Of a DNA stretch of 64,000 bases, positions 21,884 to 34,848 are shown in pieces. The DNA is from Saccharomonospora viridis DSM 43017 (lineage in GTDB: Bacteria > Actinomycetota > Actinomycetes > Mycobacteriales > Pseudonocardiaceae). Made by a program: the position numbers and the translations under genes. Position 1 is the first letter of the stretch. Every line of letters begins with the position of its first letter. The DNA lies in NCBI RefSeq assembly GCF_000023865.1, contig NC_013159.1, positions 372,001 to 436,000 on the forward strand, in the 5' to 3' direction. Below the pieces are notes generated by a model. It saw nothing but the letters and a program-made list of their open reading frames with translations. It had not been told where the DNA came from and made no database searches.

Positions 21884-22353
21884 TGCCCCGCAAGGGTCCG
21901 GCCCCGAAGCGGCCATTGACCGCTGATCCGGTTTACCAATCTCCGCTTGTCACCCAGTTGGTGAACAAGGTGCTGAAGGACGGTAAGCGTTCGCTGGCCG
22001 AGCGCATCGTCTACGGCGCTCTGGAGGGTGCGCGTGAGAAGACCGGTACCGACCCGGTCGTCACTCTGAAGCGCGCGCTCGACAACGTACGGCCTACTCT
22101 CGAGGTGAAGAGCCGGCGTGTCGGTGGTGCAACCTATCAGGTGCCGATCGAGGTCAAGCCCGGTCGCTCGACCACCCTTGCGCTGCGTTGGATCGTCACT
22201 TACGCGCGGCAGCGGCGCGAGAAGACGATGATCGAGCGTCTGCAGAACGAGCTGCTCGATGCGAGCAACGGCCTCGGGGCCAGCGTGAAGCGCCGCGAGG
22301 ACGTTCACAAGATGGCCGAATCCAACAAGGCTTTCGCTCACTACCGTTGGTGA
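21883..22353 (+). CDS. rpsG: 30S ribosomal protein S7
   Basis: A protein of 156 aa beginning [12 protein letters not shown], full length. It nucleates assembly of the 30S head and in many bacteria represses the str operon. Overlaps rpsL by one base and is followed after 94 bases by fusA. Confidence 0.97.
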   Translation: MPRKGPAPKRPLTADPVYQSPLVTQLVNKVLKDGKRSLAERIVYGALEGAREKTGTDPVVTLKRALDNVRPTLEVKSRRVGGATYQVPIEVKPGRSTTLALRWIVTYARQRREKTMIERLQNELLDASNGLGASVKRREDVHKMAESNKAFAHYRW

Positions 22354-22447
22354 GCGTCTGACAGCAGTGAACCAGCAGTGAACGCTGCCGCCCGGCAGCC
22401 GATCGCAGCCAATGCCGGGTTCCACGTTTGAGACAGGGGAACATCAA

Positions 22448-24544
22448 GTGGCACGTGACGTGCTGACAGACCTCAACAAGGTCCGAAACATCGGCATCAT
22501 GGCCCACATCGACGCCGGTAAGACCACCACCACTGAGCGGATCCTGTTCTACACCGGGATCAACTACAAGCTCGGTGAGACCCATGAGGGTTCGGCGACG
22601 ATGGACTGGATGGAGGAGGAGCAGAAGCGGGGTATCACTATTACCTCGGCTGCTACCACCACCTTCTGGAACGACTACCAGATCAACATCATCGACACAC
22701 CCGGCCACGTCGACTTCACTGTTGAGGTGGAGCGTTCGCTGCGTGTGCTCGACGGTGCCGTCGCCGTCTTCGACGGCAAGGAAGGTGTCGAGCCTCAGTC
22801 CGAGCAGGTTTGGCGGCAGGCGGACAAGTACGAGGTTCCTCGTATCTGCTTCGTCAACAAGATGGACAAGCTCGGCGCCGACTTCTACTACACGGTCGGC
22901 ACCATCGAGGAGCGTCTCGGCGCGCGGCCGCTCGTCGTCCAGCTGCCGATCGGCGCTGAGAGCGACTTCCAGGGTGTTGTCGATCTGGTCCGCATGAAGG
23001 CCCTCACCTGGCGTGGTGAGACGAAGAAGGGCGAGGACTACGAGGTCGAGGAGATCCCGGCCGATCTCGCCGACAAGGCCGCTGAATACCGTGAGAAGCT
23101 CGTGGAGGCCGCTGCCGAGGCCGACGACGAGCTCATGGAGAAGTACCTCGGCGGTGAGGAGCTGACGGAGGACGAGATCAAGTCCGCGATCCGTAAGCTC
23201 ACCATCGCTCGCGAGGCGTTCCCGGTGCTGGCGGGCTCGGCGTTCAAGAACAAGGGCGTGCAGCCCATGCTCGACGCGGTGCTCGACTACCTGCCCTCGC
23301 CGCTCGACGTCCCGCCGGTTGAGGGGACGCTGCCCGACGGTACGCCCGCCTCGCGGCCGTCGTCGGTCGATGAGCCGTTCTCCGCGCTGGTCTCGAAGGT
23401 CGCGGTGCACCCGTTCTTCGGCAAGCTGACCTACATCCGGGTCTACTCGGGCAAGGTCGCTTCCGGCACGCAGGTCATCAACGCGACCAAGGAGCGCAAG
23501 GAGCGCATCGGGAAGATCTTCCAGATGCACTCCAACAAGGAGAACCCGGTCGACGAGGCGCAGGCCGGTCACATCTACGCCGTGCAGGGTCTGAAGGACA
23601 CCACCACGGGCGACACGTTGGCCGACCTGCAGAACCCGATCATCCTGGAGTCGATGACCTTCCCTGAGCCGGTCATCAAGGTGGCCATCGAGCCGAAGAC
23701 GAAGGCCGACCAGGAGAAGCTCTCGGCGGCGATCCAGAAGCTCGCCGAGGAGGACCCGACGTTCCGGGTCAGCCAGGATGAGGAGACCGGCCAGACCATC
23801 ATCGAGGGCATGGGCGAGCTCCACCTCGATGTGCTCGTCAACCGGATGAAGACCGATTTCAAGGTCGAGGCCAACATCGGTAAGCCCCAGGTGTCTTACC
23901 GCGAGACCATCCGGAAGACGGTCGACAAGCTGGAGTACACCCACAAGAAGCAGACCGGTGGCTCGGGTCAGTTCGCCCGTGTGGTCATCAGGCTGGAACC
24001 CCTGGAGACCGCGGACGGCGCGCTCTACGAATTCGACAACCAGATCACCGGTGGGCGTATCCCGAAGGAATACATCCCGTCGGTGGACGAGGGTGCGCAG
24101 GACGCCATGCAGTACGGCGTGCTGGCCGGCTACCCGCTTGTCGGCCTCAAGGTCACCCTGCTGGACGGTGCGTACCACGAGGTCGACTCCTCGGAAATGG
24201 CCTTCAAGATCGCCGGTTCCATGGCGCTCAAGGAGGCCGCGAGGAAGGCGAATCCGACACTGCTTGAGCCGATGATGGCGGTCGAGGTCACCACGCCCGA
24301 GGAGTACATGGGCGACGTCATCGGCGACCTGAACTCCCGCCGTGGTCAGATTCAGGCCATGGAGGAGAGGTCCGGTACGCGTGTCGTCAAGGCGCTCGTG
24401 CCTCTGTCGGAGATGTTCGGGTACGTGGGCGACCTGCGGTCGAAGACCCAGGGTCGCGCCAACTACACGATGGTCTTCGACTCCTACGCGGAAGTTCCGT
24501 CGAACGTCGCGAAGGAGATCATCGCGAAGGCGACGGGGGAGTGA
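22448..24544 (+). CDS. fusA: Elongation factor G
   Basis: Translocation GTPase, 698 aa. The GTG at 22448 with AGGGGA upstream gives the expected N-terminus ([15 protein letters not shown]); the in-frame ATG at 22412 would add 12 unconserved residues. G1 is [10 protein letters not shown]3 [10 protein letters not shown]4 NKMD. All five EF-G domains are covered. It lies in the usual rpsL-rpsG-fusA-tuf order. Confidence 0.97.
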   Translation: MARDVLTDLNKVRNIGIMAHIDAGKTTTTERILFYTGINYKLGETHEGSATMDWMEEEQKRGITITSAATTTFWNDYQINIIDTPGHVDFTVEVERSLRVLDGAVAVFDGKEGVEPQSEQVWRQADKYEVPRICFVNKMDKLGADFYYTVGTIEERLGARPLVVQLPIGAESDFQGVVDLVRMKALTWRGETKKGEDYEVEEIPADLADKAAEYREKLVEAAAEADDELMEKYLGGEELTEDEIKSAIRKLTIAREAFPVLAGSAFKNKGVQPMLDAVLDYLPSPLDVPPVEGTLPDGTPASRPSSVDEPFSALVSKVAVHPFFGKLTYIRVYSGKVASGTQVINATKERKERIGKIFQMHSNKENPVDEAQAGHIYAVQGLKDTTTGDTLADLQNPIILESMTFPEPVIKVAIEPKTKADQEKLSAAIQKLAEEDPTFRVSQDEETGQTIIEGMGELHLDVLVNRMKTDFKVEANIGKPQVSYRETIRKTVDKLEYTHKKQTGGSGQFARVVIRLEPLETADGALYEFDNQITGGRIPKEYIPSVDEGAQDAMQYGVLAGYPLVGLKVTLLDGAYHEVDSSEMAFKIAGSMALKEAARKANPTLLEPMMAVEVTTPEEYMGDVIGDLNSRRGQIQAMEERSGTRVVKALVPLSEMFGYVGDLRSKTQGRANYTMVFDSYAEVPSNVAKEIIAKATGE

Positions 24545-24821
24545 GCATCGCGTGAGCGGTAGCGAGCGCGGAGCGATAGCGAACCCGGAGTCGAGCAGTG
24601 GATATCGCGAGGGTGACGGGCGAGTGAGTATCGCGGTGAACGCGAACGCACAAGCCCGGATCCTTCGATCCGGCACCGTGGCGACGGGGAAGTAAGAACC
24701 CGGAGCACCCAACCGCGGGCGCGAAAGGGGCCTTCCCCTAAGGTCCGCACAACCGAGCAGAACGAGTCGCCGCCCGGCAGTCACACCGGTCGGCAGCAAG
24801 AAAGTCCAGGAGGACATTCCA
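24545..24821. other. 277-base fusA-tuf intergenic region with direct repeats and hairpins
   Basis: Contains an imperfect direct repeat of about 20 bases (GAGTGAGCATCGCG at 24540, GAGTGAGTATCGCG at 24622), short AGCGAGCG/AGCGATAGCG iterations near 24560-24585, a perfect hairpin CCGGATC-CTTC-GATCCGG at 24656-24673 and a small AGGGG-CCTT-CCCCT hairpin at 24726-24739. No gene was recognised. It may carry a separate tuf promoter. Confidence 0.55.
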
Positions 24822-26015
<1,194 letters not shown>

Positions 26016-26441
26016 GACACCCACCCCGGGTGCGGATGCCATACGGCGATGTGGCATCCTATCAAGGTTGCTCGACGCGGGGCGGCCGATTTCGCAAGGA
26101 CATAAGGCTCCCGAGAAATCGGCCGCCCTGCTGTGAGCGTCCCGGGCTCGCGATTGTGGCGAGTCAGGAGTGGTCGGCCATGTGGCCGGTGCTCCGTTTG
26201 ACCAGGAAGACCTAGTGGCACGACAACGATCCTGCGGGATCAGTCTGCGCAGTGGGCGCGACACGCCCGACCGCGTGGACCGGGAGCAGGGCGCTGACGT
26301 GCGGTAACAGCGGTACGAGACGATTCCTCGACCGCCTGACGTCGACCAGCAGGAAGGCGTCCCGGCGATCGAGGGCAGGCCGAAGAGGCCGGCCCCGAGG
26401 AGTCGATATCGGGCCGGCCGAGGACGAGACGGTAAGGAACC
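26016..26441 (+). promoter_or_regulatory. 426-base leader region between tuf and rpsJ
   Basis: Holds two strong inverted repeats soon after the tuf stop (26034-26059 and 26080-26128, the second listed separately) and then about 310 bases without a gene before the rpsJ start. In other bacteria the S10 operon leader binds L4 to control the operon; whether this stretch does so is unknown. No promoter with both hexamers was found; TTGACC near 26198 lacks a good -10. Confidence 0.5.
26080..26128 (+). terminator. 14-bp hairpin after tuf, without U-tract
   Basis: GGGCGGCCGATTTC pairs perfectly with GAAATCGGCCGCCC around a 21-base loop. An 8-bp hairpin (GGATGCCA/TGGCATCC, 26034-26059) lies just before it. 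There is no T-run, so it is either an actinobacterial U-less terminator for tuf or a structured leader of the S10 operon. Confidence 0.55.
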
Positions 26442-26747
26442 ATGGCGGGACAGAAGATCCGCATCAGGCTCAAGGCCTACGACCATGAGGCGATCGACGC
26501 CAGCGCGCGCAAGATCGTCGAGACGGTGACGCGCACCGGTGCCTCGGTCGTCGGACCTGTGCCGCTGCCCACCGAGAAGAACGTTTACTGCGTAATCCGT
26601 TCGCCGCACAAGTACAAGGACTCGCGCGAGCACTTCGAGATGCGCACGCACAAGCGTCTGATCGACATCCTCGACCCGACGCCGAAGACGGTGGACGCGC
26701 TCATGCGCATCGACCTTCCGGCGAGCGTCGACGTCAACATCCAGTAA
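26442..26747 (+). CDS. rpsJ: 30S ribosomal protein S10
   Basis: A protein of 101 aa, full length, beginning [16 protein letters not shown]. It is a 30S head protein and, as NusE, part of antitermination complexes. First gene of the S10 operon, preceded by a 426-base structured leader; TAAGGAAC lies before the ATG. Confidence 0.97.
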
Positions 26748-26777
26748 GCGTTGGTCGAGCGGCGGAGATAGAGACTC

Positions 26778-27434
26778 ATGTCTGAAAGGCAAGTGAAGGG
26801 CATTCTGGGCACCAAGCTCGGCATGACCCAGGTCTTCGACGAGAACAACCGGGTCGTACCGGTGACCGTCGTCAAGGCCGGGCCGAACGTGGTGACCCAG
26901 GTGCGCAGCAAGGAGAAGGACGGCTACTCGGCTGTGCAGCTGGCCTTCGGCAACATCGACCCTCGCCGGGTCAACAAGCCGCAGGCCGGGCATTTCGAGA
27001 AGGCCGGTGTGACCCCCCGGCGCTACCTCGCTGAGCTCCGCACGTCCGACGCGGACAGCTACGAGGTCGGCCAGGAAATCACCGCCGATGTGTTTTCCGA
27101 CGGCGCTGTCGTTGACGTCACCGGCACCAGCAAGGGCAAGGGCTTCGCGGGTGTCATGAAGCGGCACGGCTTCGCCGGCCAGGGCGCCAGCCACGGTAAC
27201 CAGGCCACGCACCGGGCTCCCGGCTCCATCGGGGGCGCGGCCACGCCGGGTCGCGTGTTCAAGGGCAAGCGTATGGCCGGTCGCGCTGGCAACAAGCGTG
27301 TGACGACCCAGGGTTTGACCATCCACTCGGTGCGTGCCGAGGAGGGTCTGCTCCTGATCAAAGGCGCGGTCCCCGGCCCCAAAGGCGGCCTGGTGTTCGT
27401 GCGTAGCGCCGCGAAGGGTGGTGTGACCAAGTGA
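26778..27434 (+). CDS. rplC: 50S ribosomal protein L3
   Basis: A protein of 218 aa, full length, with the [13 protein letters not shown] start. It binds near the peptidyl-transferase centre. Its stop overlaps the GTG of rplD by 4 bases (GTGA), indicating coupling. Confidence 0.97.
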   Translation: MSERQVKGILGTKLGMTQVFDENNRVVPVTVVKAGPNVVTQVRSKEKDGYSAVQLAFGNIDPRRVNKPQAGHFEKAGVTPRRYLAELRTSDADSYEVGQEITADVFSDGAVVDVTGTSKGKGFAGVMKRHGFAGQGASHGNQATHRAPGSIGGAATPGRVFKGKRMAGRAGNKRVTTQGLTIHSVRAEEGLLLIKGAVPGPKGGLVFVRSAAKGGVTK

Positions 27435-28117
27435 CCGCGACAGTCGAGCTGAAGACCCCCACGGGCGAGGCTCAGGGCACCGTCGAACTGCCGAGCGAGA
27501 TCTTCGACGTGCAGGCGAACATCCCGCTGATGCACCAGGTCGTGGTGGCCCAGATGGCGGCAGCGCGTCAGGGCACACATGACACGAAGACCCGCGGTGA
27601 GGTTCGTGGTGGTGGCCGCAAGCCGTACCGCCAGAAGGGCACCGGTCGTGCTCGCCAGGGCTCGATTCGTGCGCCGCAGTTCGTGGGTGGTGGCACGGTC
27701 CACGGCCCCACACCGAGGGACTACACCCAGCGCACTCCGAAGAAGATGAAGGCCGCTGCTTTGCGCGGCGCCCTCTCCGACCGTGCGCGTGCTGGGCAGG
27801 TCCACATCATCACCGAGCTGGTGACCGGTGAGAAGCCTTCCACGAAGGCGGCCAAGGCGGCTCTCGCGGCGGTGACGCAGGCGAAGCGGATCCTGGTTGT
27901 GCTGCACCGCGACGACGAGCTGGGCAGGCTTTCGGCACGGAACCTGCCGTACGTGCATCTGCTCACGCCCGACCAGCTCAACACCTATGACGTGCTGGTC
28001 AACGACGACGTGGTGTTCACCAAGGCCGCGTTCGACGCGTTCCTCGCCGGTCCGGTGAAGGGCAAGCGCGCCGCAGCCGTGTCGTCGAGTGAGGCTGAAG
28101 GGAGTGAAGAGCAGTGA
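27431..28117 (+). CDS. rplD: 50S ribosomal protein L4
   Basis: A protein of 228 aa starting at GTG overlapping rplC. The exit-tunnel loop is present ([19 protein letters not shown]). In other bacteria L4 also represses the S10 operon through its leader. A short Ala/Ser/Glu tail extends beyond the core. It overlaps rplW by 4 bases. Confidence 0.97.
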   Translation: MTATVELKTPTGEAQGTVELPSEIFDVQANIPLMHQVVVAQMAAARQGTHDTKTRGEVRGGGRKPYRQKGTGRARQGSIRAPQFVGGGTVHGPTPRDYTQRTPKKMKAAALRGALSDRARAGQVHIITELVTGEKPSTKAAKAALAAVTQAKRILVVLHRDDELGRLSARNLPYVHLLTPDQLNTYDVLVNDDVVFTKAAFDAFLAGPVKGKRAAAVSSSEAEGSEEQ

Positions 28118-28425
28118 GCTCCGTGGCGATCCCTGACCCGCGCGACGTCCTGATCGCGCCGGTGATCTCCGAGAAGTCCTACGGGCTGCTCGACGACCAC
28201 AAGTACACGTTCCTGGTTCGCCCTGACGCCAACAAGACCGAGATCAAGATCGCGGTCGAGAAGATCTTCGGCGTGAAGGTGATCAGTGTCAACACGCTGA
28301 ACCGTCCGGGTAAGCGGAAGCGCACCCGGCATGGTTTCGGCAAGCGCAAGGACACCAAGCGCGCCATCGTGACGCTCTCGGCCGAGAGCAAGCCGATCGA
28401 GATCTTCGGCGGACCAGCCGCGTAA
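28114..28425 (+). CDS. rplW: 50S ribosomal protein L23
   Basis: A protein of 103 aa starting at GTG (overlap GTGA with rplD). Located at the tunnel exit, a docking site for trigger factor and SRP. Contains [16 protein letters not shown] and the usual C-terminal strand. Confidence 0.97.
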   Translation: MSSVAIPDPRDVLIAPVISEKSYGLLDDHKYTFLVRPDANKTEIKIAVEKIFGVKVISVNTLNRPGKRKRTRHGFGKRKDTKRAIVTLSAESKPIEIFGGPAA

Positions 28426-28439
28426 GGGACTGAGAAGAC

Positions 28440-29273
28440 ATGGGCATCCGCAAGTACAAGCCAACAACCCCGGGCCGCCGGGGCTCCTCGGTCGCTGACT
28501 TCGCCGAGCTCACCCGGTCGGAGCCGGAGAAGTCGCTGGTGCGGCCGCTCCACGGCCGTGGTGGTCGTAACTCCGGCGGTCGGATCACCACTCGGCACAA
28601 GGGTGGCGGCCACAAGCGCGCTTACCGGATCATCGACTTCCGGCGTAACGACAAGGACGGTGTTCCGGCCAAGGTCGCGCACATCGAGTACGACCCCAAC
28701 CGCAGCGCCCGTATCGCGCTGCTGCACTACGCCGACGGGGAGAAGCGCTACATCATCGCCCCTGACAAGTTGAAGCAGGGCGACAAGGTGGAGAGCGGCC
28801 CGAGGGCTGACATCAAGCCGGGTAACAACCTGCCGCTGCGCAACATCCCGGTCGGCACGATGATCCACGCGATTGAGCTCCGTCCCGGTGGCGGTGCCAA
28901 GATCGCCCGCTCCGCGGGTGTGAGCGTGCAACTCGTCGCGAAGGAAGGACCGTACGCCCAGCTGCGGATGCCTTCGGGTGAGATCCGCAACGTGGACGTG
29001 CGTAACCGCGCCACGGTTGGTGAGGTCGGTAACTCCGAGCACGCCAACATCAACTGGGGTAAGGCCGGCCGGAGCCGTTGGCGTGGTAAGCGCCCGGCCG
29101 TCCGCGGTGTGGTCATGAACCCGGTGGACCACCCGCACGGTGGTGGTGAAGGTCGCACTTCGGGTGGGCGTCACCCGGTGAACCCGAACGGTAAGCCGGA
29201 GGGCCGGACCCGTCGACGCAAGCCCAGCGACAAGTTGATCGTCCGCCGCAGGCGCACCGGCAAGAAGCGCTGA
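28440..29273 (+). CDS. rplB: 50S ribosomal protein L2
   Basis: A protein of 277 aa, full length, with the [12 protein letters not shown] core and the conserved [14 protein letters not shown] loop near the peptidyl-transferase centre. Separated by 14 bases from rplW and 18 from rpsS. Confidence 0.97.
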   Translation: MGIRKYKPTTPGRRGSSVADFAELTRSEPEKSLVRPLHGRGGRNSGGRITTRHKGGGHKRAYRIIDFRRNDKDGVPAKVAHIEYDPNRSARIALLHYADGEKRYIIAPDKLKQGDKVESGPRADIKPGNNLPLRNIPVGTMIHAIELRPGGGAKIARSAGVSVQLVAKEGPYAQLRMPSGEIRNVDVRNRATVGEVGNSEHANINWGKAGRSRWRGKRPAVRGVVMNPVDHPHGGGEGRTSGGRHPVNPNGKPEGRTRRRKPSDKLIVRRRRTGKKR

Positions 29274-29291
29274 GTAGGGAGGTAGCCACAG

Positions 29292-29573
29292 ATGCCACGT
29301 AGCCTGAAGAAAGGCCCGTTCGTGGACGACCACCTGCTCAAGAAGGTGGACGCGCTCAACGAGTCGGGCAAGAAGACAGTCATCAAGACTTGGTCCCGCC
29401 GGTCCACGATCATCCCGGACATGCTCGGCCACACCATCGCGGTGCACGACGGTCGCAAGCATGTGCCGGTGTTCATCACCGAGGCGATGGTCGGACACAA
29501 GTTGGGTGAGTTCGCTCCGACGCGGACCTTCAAGGGCCACGTCAAGGAAGACCGTAAGTCGCGCCGCCGCTGA
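29292..29573 (+). CDS. rpsS: 30S ribosomal protein S19
   Basis: A protein of 93 aa with [15 protein letters not shown] and [11 protein letters not shown]. It forms a 30S head complex with S13. Preceded by GGGAGG. Confidence 0.97.
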   Translation: MPRSLKKGPFVDDHLLKKVDALNESGKKTVIKTWSRRSTIIPDMLGHTIAVHDGRKHVPVFITEAMVGHKLGEFAPTRTFKGHVKEDRKSRRR

Positions 29574-29599
29574 GCGCGCACCGAGAAGGGGAAGCAGCG

Positions 29600-30027
29600 A
29601 TGAACGCGCGTAATGACGCGGTTGCCGAGGCAGAGGAACTGCCCACGGCTGTCGCGCGGGCTCGCTTCGTCCGGGACTCGCCGACCAAGGTGCGCCGGGT
29701 GATCGAGCTGATCAAGGGCCGTAACGCGAACGAGGCGCTCACCGTGCTTCGGTTTGCGCCGCAGGCGGCCAGCGACCAGGTAGCCAAGGTGCTGGCCAGC
29801 GCTATGGCCAACGCGGAGAACAACCTCGATCTCGACCCGGACACGCTCTGGGTCAAGAACGCCTACGCCGACGAGGGCCCGACGCTGAAGCGCATCCGCC
29901 CGCGTGCCCAGGGCCGTGCGTACCGGATTCGCAAGCGGACCAGCCACATCACCGTGGTGGTCGAGTCGCGTCCGGCGGGCAGGGGCAACGCGAAGTCGAA
30001 GAGCAAGAAGAAGGCAGGTGGCCGGTA

Positions 30028-30028
<1 letters not shown>
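29600..30028 (+). CDS. rplV: 50S ribosomal protein L22
   Basis: A protein of 142 aa with the [16 protein letters not shown] core and the tunnel-reaching loop ([18 protein letters not shown]). A basic Lys-rich tail ends the protein. Its stop (TAG) overlaps the GTG of rpsC by one base. Confidence 0.97.
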
Positions 30029-30888
<860 letters not shown>

Positions 30889-30891
30889 GGC

Positions 30892-31311
30892 GTGCTCATC
30901 CCACGCAAGGTCAAGTACCGCAAGCAGCATGCGCCGCGGCGTTCCGGCGCCGCCAAGGGTGGCACGAAGGTCCACTTCGGTGACTTCGGAATCCAGGCGC
31001 TCGAGCACGGTTACGTGACCAACCGGCAGATCGAGTCCGCCCGTATCGCCATGACCCGGCACATCAAGCGTGGCGGGAAGATTTGGATCAACGTCTTCCC
31101 CGACCGTCCGCTGACCAAGAAGCCGGCCGAAACCCGCATGGGTTCCGGTAAGGGCTCGCCTGAGTGGTGGGTGGCCAACGTGAAGCCGGGGCGGGTCGTG
31201 TTCGAGATGAGCTTCCCGAACGAGGCCGTAGCCCGCGAGGCGATGCGACGCGCGATCCACAAGCTGCCGATGAAGTGCAGGATCGTGACTCGTGAGGGTG
31301 GTGAGTTCTGA
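30892..31311 (+). CDS. rplP: 50S ribosomal protein L16
   Basis: A protein of 139 aa starting at GTG with ACGGAGG upstream. Core [17 protein letters not shown] and [13 protein letters not shown]. Near the A site of the 50S subunit. Its stop overlaps the ATG of rpmC by one base. Confidence 0.97.
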   Translation: MLIPRKVKYRKQHAPRRSGAAKGGTKVHFGDFGIQALEHGYVTNRQIESARIAMTRHIKRGGKIWINVFPDRPLTKKPAETRMGSGKGSPEWWVANVKPGRVVFEMSFPNEAVAREAMRRAIHKLPMKCRIVTREGGEF

Positions 31312-31562
31312 TGGCGAAGGCCGGAGGAGTTGCGGCGTCAGAACTTCGTGAGCTCACTGCTGAGGAGCTCGTGCTGCGCCTGAAGGAGTCGAAGGAGGAG
31401 CTGTTCAACCTCCGGTTCCAGATGGCCACCGGGCAGCTCGACAACAACCGCAGGCTGCGCACGGTGCGCGCGGATATCGCCCGCATCTACACCGTGATGC
31501 GGGAGCGGGAGCTCGGTCTGTCCGTCTCCCCCGAGGAGAACGAGAGTGAGGGTGCCGCATGA
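31311..31562 (+). CDS. rpmC: 50S ribosomal protein L29
   Basis: A protein of 83 aa, a two-helix protein with ELREL and [18 protein letters not shown] short acidic tail ends the protein. Overlaps rplP by 1 base and rpsQ by 4. Confidence 0.96.
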   Translation: MAKAGGVAASELRELTAEELVLRLKESKEELFNLRFQMATGQLDNNRRLRTVRADIARIYTVMRERELGLSVSPEENESEGAA

Positions 31563-31840
31563 CGGAGGCGGTGCAGAAGAAGGAATCCGGACGTAACTAC
31601 CGGAAGGTCCGCGAAGGTCTCGTCGTGTCCGACAAGATGGACAAGACGATCGTCGTGGAGCTCGAGGACCGGAAGAAGCATCCGCTATACGGCAAGGTCA
31701 TGCGCACCACCAAGAAGGTGAAGGCGCACGACGAGCAGAACACCGCCGGTGTGGGTGACCGGGTCCTGCTCATGGAGACCCGACCGCTGTCGGCCACCAA
31801 GCGGTGGCGACTTGTCGAGATCCGTGAGAAGGCCAAGTAA
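31559..31840 (+). CDS. rpsQ: 30S ribosomal protein S17
   Basis: A protein of 93 aa with an OB fold ([17 protein letters not shown]) and the [16 protein letters not shown] end. Last gene of the S10 cluster; ATG overlaps rpmC by 4 bases. A small hairpin GGGGCT-ACTGAC-AGCCCC follows at 31844-31861. Confidence 0.97.
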   Translation: MTEAVQKKESGRNYRKVREGLVVSDKMDKTIVVELEDRKKHPLYGKVMRTTKKVKAHDEQNTAGVGDRVLLMETRPLSATKRWRLVEIREKAK

Positions 31841-31917
31841 TCAGGGGCTACTGACAGCCCCGTTCGTTCCGCCAGGCTCGGTGACACCGAGAACCGGCGC
31901 GACATACAGGAGTTGAC

Positions 31918-32286
31918 GTGATCCAGCAGGAGTCGCGACTGCGAGTCGCCGACAACACGGGTGCCAAGGAGATCCTGACCATCCGGGTGCTCGGTGGCTC
32001 GGGGCGGCGCTACGCGGGTATCGGTGACATCATCGTCGCCACCGTCAAGGACGCCATCCCGGGCGCCAACGTGAAGCGTGGTGACATCGTCAGGGCCGTG
32101 ATTGTCAGGACCGCGAAGGAGAAGCGTCGCCCCGACGGCTCCTACATTCGGTTCGACGAGAACGCCGCGGTGCTCATCAAGAACGACAACGAACCGCGAG
32201 GCACACGCATCTTCGGGCCGGTTGGCCGCGAGCTGCGCGATCGGAAGTTCATGAAGATCATCTCGCTCGCGCCGGAGGTGCTCTGA
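31918..32286 (+). CDS. rplN: 50S ribosomal protein L14
   Basis: A protein of 122 aa starting at GTG with CAGGAG upstream. Begins [20 protein letters not shown]. First gene of the spc cluster, after a 77-base gap that contains a small hairpin. Six bases separate it from rplX. Confidence 0.97.
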   Translation: MIQQESRLRVADNTGAKEILTIRVLGGSGRRYAGIGDIIVATVKDAIPGANVKRGDIVRAVIVRTAKEKRRPDGSYIRFDENAAVLIKNDNEPRGTRIFGPVGRELRDRKFMKIISLAPEVL

Positions 32287-32601
32287 ATGAAGGTGAAGAA
32301 GGGCGACACGGTCCTCGTCATCGCAGGCAAGGACAAGGGCGCCAAGGGCAAGGTGATCAAGGCCTATCCGGCACGCCAGCGTGTGCTGGTTGAGGGTGTC
32401 AACCGGATCAAGAAGCACACCCGAATCACCCAGACCCAGCGTGGTGCCCAGTCCGGCGGGATCGTCACCCAGGAGGCCCCCATCCACGTCTCGAACGTGA
32501 TGGTCGTCGATTCCGACGGCAAGCCGACCCGGGTGGGCTACCGCATCGGCGAGGACGGCAAGAAGGTTCGTATCTCGCGTAGGACGGGCAAGGACATCTG
32601 A
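32287..32601 (+). CDS. rplX: 50S ribosomal protein L24
   Basis: A protein of 104 aa with a KOW motif ([18 protein letters not shown]). Assembly initiator of the 50S subunit. Stop overlaps the ATG of rplE by one base. Confidence 0.97.
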   Translation: MKVKKGDTVLVIAGKDKGAKGKVIKAYPARQRVLVEGVNRIKKHTRITQTQRGAQSGGIVTQEAPIHVSNVMVVDSDGKPTRVGYRIGEDGKKVRISRRTGKDI

Positions 32602-33170
32602 TGACGACCGCAGAGAAGACGTACCCGACACCGCGGTTGAAGACCCGGTACCGCGAGGAGATCGTCGGTCAGCTGCGCGAGGAGTTCGGCTACACCAACC
32701 CGCACCAGGTTCCCGGTGTGGTGAAGGTCGTGGTGAACATGGGCGTCGGCGACGCCGCTCGGGACAGCAAGCTGATCGAGGGAGCGATCCGCGACCTCGC
32801 CACCATCACCGGGCAGAAGCCCGAAGTGCGTCGGGCCCGCAAGTCGATCGCACAGTTCAAGCTGCGTCAGGGCCAGCCGATCGGTGCTCGCGTGACCCTG
32901 CGTGGCGACCGGATGTGGGAGTTCCTGGACCGGCTGCTCACCATCGCGTTGCCGCGTATCCGTGACTTCCGTGGACTGTCTGACCGGCAGTTCGACGGCA
33001 ACGGCAACTACACGTTCGGGCTGAACGAGCAGTCGATGTTCCACGAGATCAGCCCTGACTCCATCGACCGTCCCCGCGGCATGGACGTCACGGTTGTCAC
33101 CAGTGCCAACAGCGACGAAGAGGGGCGCGCGTTGTTGCGCAAGCTCGGTTTCCCCTTCAAGGAGGCGTGA
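32601..33170 (+). CDS. rplE: 50S ribosomal protein L5
   Basis: A protein of 189 aa, full length. It binds 5S rRNA and contacts the P-site tRNA. Contains [15 protein letters not shown] and the Asp/Phe-Arg-Gly loop (RIRDFRGLS). Four bases before rpsZ. Confidence 0.97.
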   Translation: MTTAEKTYPTPRLKTRYREEIVGQLREEFGYTNPHQVPGVVKVVVNMGVGDAARDSKLIEGAIRDLATITGQKPEVRRARKSIAQFKLRQGQPIGARVTLRGDRMWEFLDRLLTIALPRIRDFRGLSDRQFDGNGNYTFGLNEQSMFHEISPDSIDRPRGMDVTVVTSANSDEEGRALLRKLGFPFKEA

Positions 33171-33174
33171 TCAG

Positions 33175-33360
33175 ATGGCCAGGAAAGCTCTGATCGCCAA
33201 AGCTGCCCGCAAGCCCAAGTACAAGGTGCGCGCCTACACCCGCTGTCAGCGTTGCGGTCGCCCGCGTTCGGTGTTCCGCAAGTTCGGGCTGTGCCGAATC
33301 TGCGTCCGGGAGATGGCGCACGCGGGACAGCTCCCTGGCGTGAGCAAAGCGAGCTGGTGA
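33175..33360 (+). CDS. rpsZ: 30S ribosomal protein S14 type Z (zinc-binding)
   Basis: A protein of 61 aa beginning [17 protein letters not shown], with AAGGAGG upstream of the ATG. Two CxxC pairs (CQRC and CRIC) form the zinc ribbon, so this is the zinc-containing form. A zinc-free paralogue under Zur control may exist elsewhere in the genome. Fits exactly between rplE and rpsH. Confidence 0.96.
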   Translation: MARKALIAKAARKPKYKVRAYTRCQRCGRPRSVFRKFGLCRICVREMAHAGQLPGVSKASW

Positions 33361-33373
33361 AGGTCTTTGACGT

Positions 33374-33392
33374 CCCCTGCTTCGTGCAGGGG
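33374..33392 (+). promoter_or_regulatory. Small hairpin between rpsZ and rpsH
   Basis: CCCCTGC-TTCGT-GCAGGGG, a perfect 7-bp stem in the 97-base gap. No U-tract. Likely an mRNA processing or stability element. Confidence 0.5.
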
Positions 33393-33457
33393 CCCATCCC
33401 ACTTCGCCACAGGCCCCGCGTGAGGGGAACCAGGGCGAGAAAGGTTGACAGGTCACC

Positions 33458-33856
33458 ATGACGATGACCGACCCGATCGCAGACTTCCTGACACGTCTGC
33501 GTAATGCGAACTCGGCGTACCACGACACCGTTGTACTGCCGCACTCGAAGATCAAGGCGAACATCGCCGAGATCCTCAAGCGCGAGGGCTACATCGCCGA
33601 CTACCGCGTCGAACCGGGCGAGAAGCACAAGAACCTGGTTGTGGAGCTGAAGTACGGCCCCAACCGGGAGCGCAGCATCGCCGGCCTCCGGCGGGTGTCG
33701 AAGCCCGGTCTGCGTGTGTACGCGAAATCGACCAACCTGCCCAGTGTTCTGGGTGGCCTCGGCGTGGCGATCATCTCCACGTCGTCCGGTCTGCAGACCG
33801 ACAGGCAGTGCAAGCGCAATGGCGTGGGCGGCGAAGTGCTCGCCTACGTGTGGTGA
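33458..33856 (+). CDS. rpsH: 30S ribosomal protein S8
   Basis: A protein of 132 aa beginning [17 protein letters not shown]; an ATG two codons later is an equally possible start. Ends [12 protein letters not shown]. In E. coli S8 represses the spc operon by binding within rplE mRNA; not tested here. Confidence 0.97.
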   Translation: MTMTDPIADFLTRLRNANSAYHDTVVLPHSKIKANIAEILKREGYIADYRVEPGEKHKNLVVELKYGPNRERSIAGLRRVSKPGLRVYAKSTNLPSVLGGLGVAIISTSSGLQTDRQCKRNGVGGEVLAYVW

Positions 33857-33871
33857 GAAAGGGGGACTGGC

Positions 33872-34411
33872 ATGTCACGCATCGGTAAGCTGCCGATCAA
33901 CGTCCCCTCCGGGGTCGATGTGACCATCGACGGGCAACGTGTCACGGTCAAGGGGCCGAAAGGCACCCTTGAGCACACTGTTCCTGAGCCGATCACCGTC
34001 GAGCGCGACGACAACGGTGCGCTGCTGGTGAAGCGCCCGGACGACGAACGGGAGACCCGCGCGCTGCACGGCCTCACCCGGACACTGGTGAACAACCTCG
34101 TCGTCGGCGTCACCCAGGGCTACGAGAAGCGCATGGAGATCCACGGCGTCGGTTACCGGGTGCAGGCCAAGGGGTCGGACCTCGAGTTCGCCCTCGGCTA
34201 CAGCCACCCGGTGTTGGTCAAGGCGCCGGAGGGCATCACGTTCAAGGTGGAGAGCCCGACGAAGTTCTCGGTGTCCGGCATCGACAAGCAGCAGGTCGGC
34301 CAGACCGCGGCTGTCATCCGTCGGCTGCGTCGTCCGGACCCCTACAAGGGCAAGGGTGTGCTCTACGAGGGCGAGCGTATCCGCCGCAAGGTCGGAAAGA
34401 CGGGTAAGTGA
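33872..34411 (+). CDS. rplF: 50S ribosomal protein L6
   Basis: A protein of 179 aa, full length, with two repeated domains. Contains [17 protein letters not shown] and the C-terminal [14 protein letters not shown] signature. Near the factor-binding site of the 50S subunit. Confidence 0.97.
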   Translation: MSRIGKLPINVPSGVDVTIDGQRVTVKGPKGTLEHTVPEPITVERDDNGALLVKRPDDERETRALHGLTRTLVNNLVVGVTQGYEKRMEIHGVGYRVQAKGSDLEFALGYSHPVLVKAPEGITFKVESPTKFSVSGIDKQQVGQTAAVIRRLRRPDPYKGKGVLYEGERIRRKVGKTGK

Positions 34412-34413
34412 TC

Positions 34414-34812
34414 ATGAGCGAAACGGTTACCAAGCGCAAGCTGGTCGGCAAGGACGTCTCCACCCGTCGTCGCGCTGGCAGGGTCCGTCGACACAACCGG
34501 CTGCGCAAGAAGATCAGTGGTACGCCGCAGCGTCCGCGGATGTCTGTGAAGCGTTCCTCGCGCCACATCTTCGTCCAGCTGATCGACGATGTGGCGGGAC
34601 ACACCCTGGCATCGGCCTCCAGCCTCGAGGCGGACGTTCAGGCCGTCGAGGGCGACAAGAAGGCCAAGGCCGCCAAGGTCGGCGAGTTGGTCGCGGCCCG
34701 TGCCAAGGAGGCGGGCATCGCCAAGGTGGTGTTCGACCGCGGCGGAAACGCCTACCACGGGCGGATTGCCGCCCTGGCCGACGCTGCCCGTGAGGGCGGG
34801 TTGGAGTTCTGA
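34414..34812 (+). CDS. rplR: 50S ribosomal protein L18
   Basis: A protein of 132 aa from ATG 34414; an in-frame GTG at 34408 that overlaps the rplF stop (GTGA) would add two residues and is a fair alternative. 5S rRNA-binding protein with [17 protein letters not shown] and the [20 protein letters not shown] end. Confidence 0.95.
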   Translation: MSETVTKRKLVGKDVSTRRRAGRVRRHNRLRKKISGTPQRPRMSVKRSSRHIFVQLIDDVAGHTLASASSLEADVQAVEGDKKAKAAKVGELVAARAKEAGIAKVVFDRGGNAYHGRIAALADAAREGGLEF

Positions 34813-34848
34813 CATGAGCAAGAATCTCGAGAACGGAAGGAACGCCTG

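Noticed and set aside
24342-24695. Rightward 117-codon frame crossing the fusA end
   Set aside because: Mostly within fusA in another frame; its tail covers the repeat region only.
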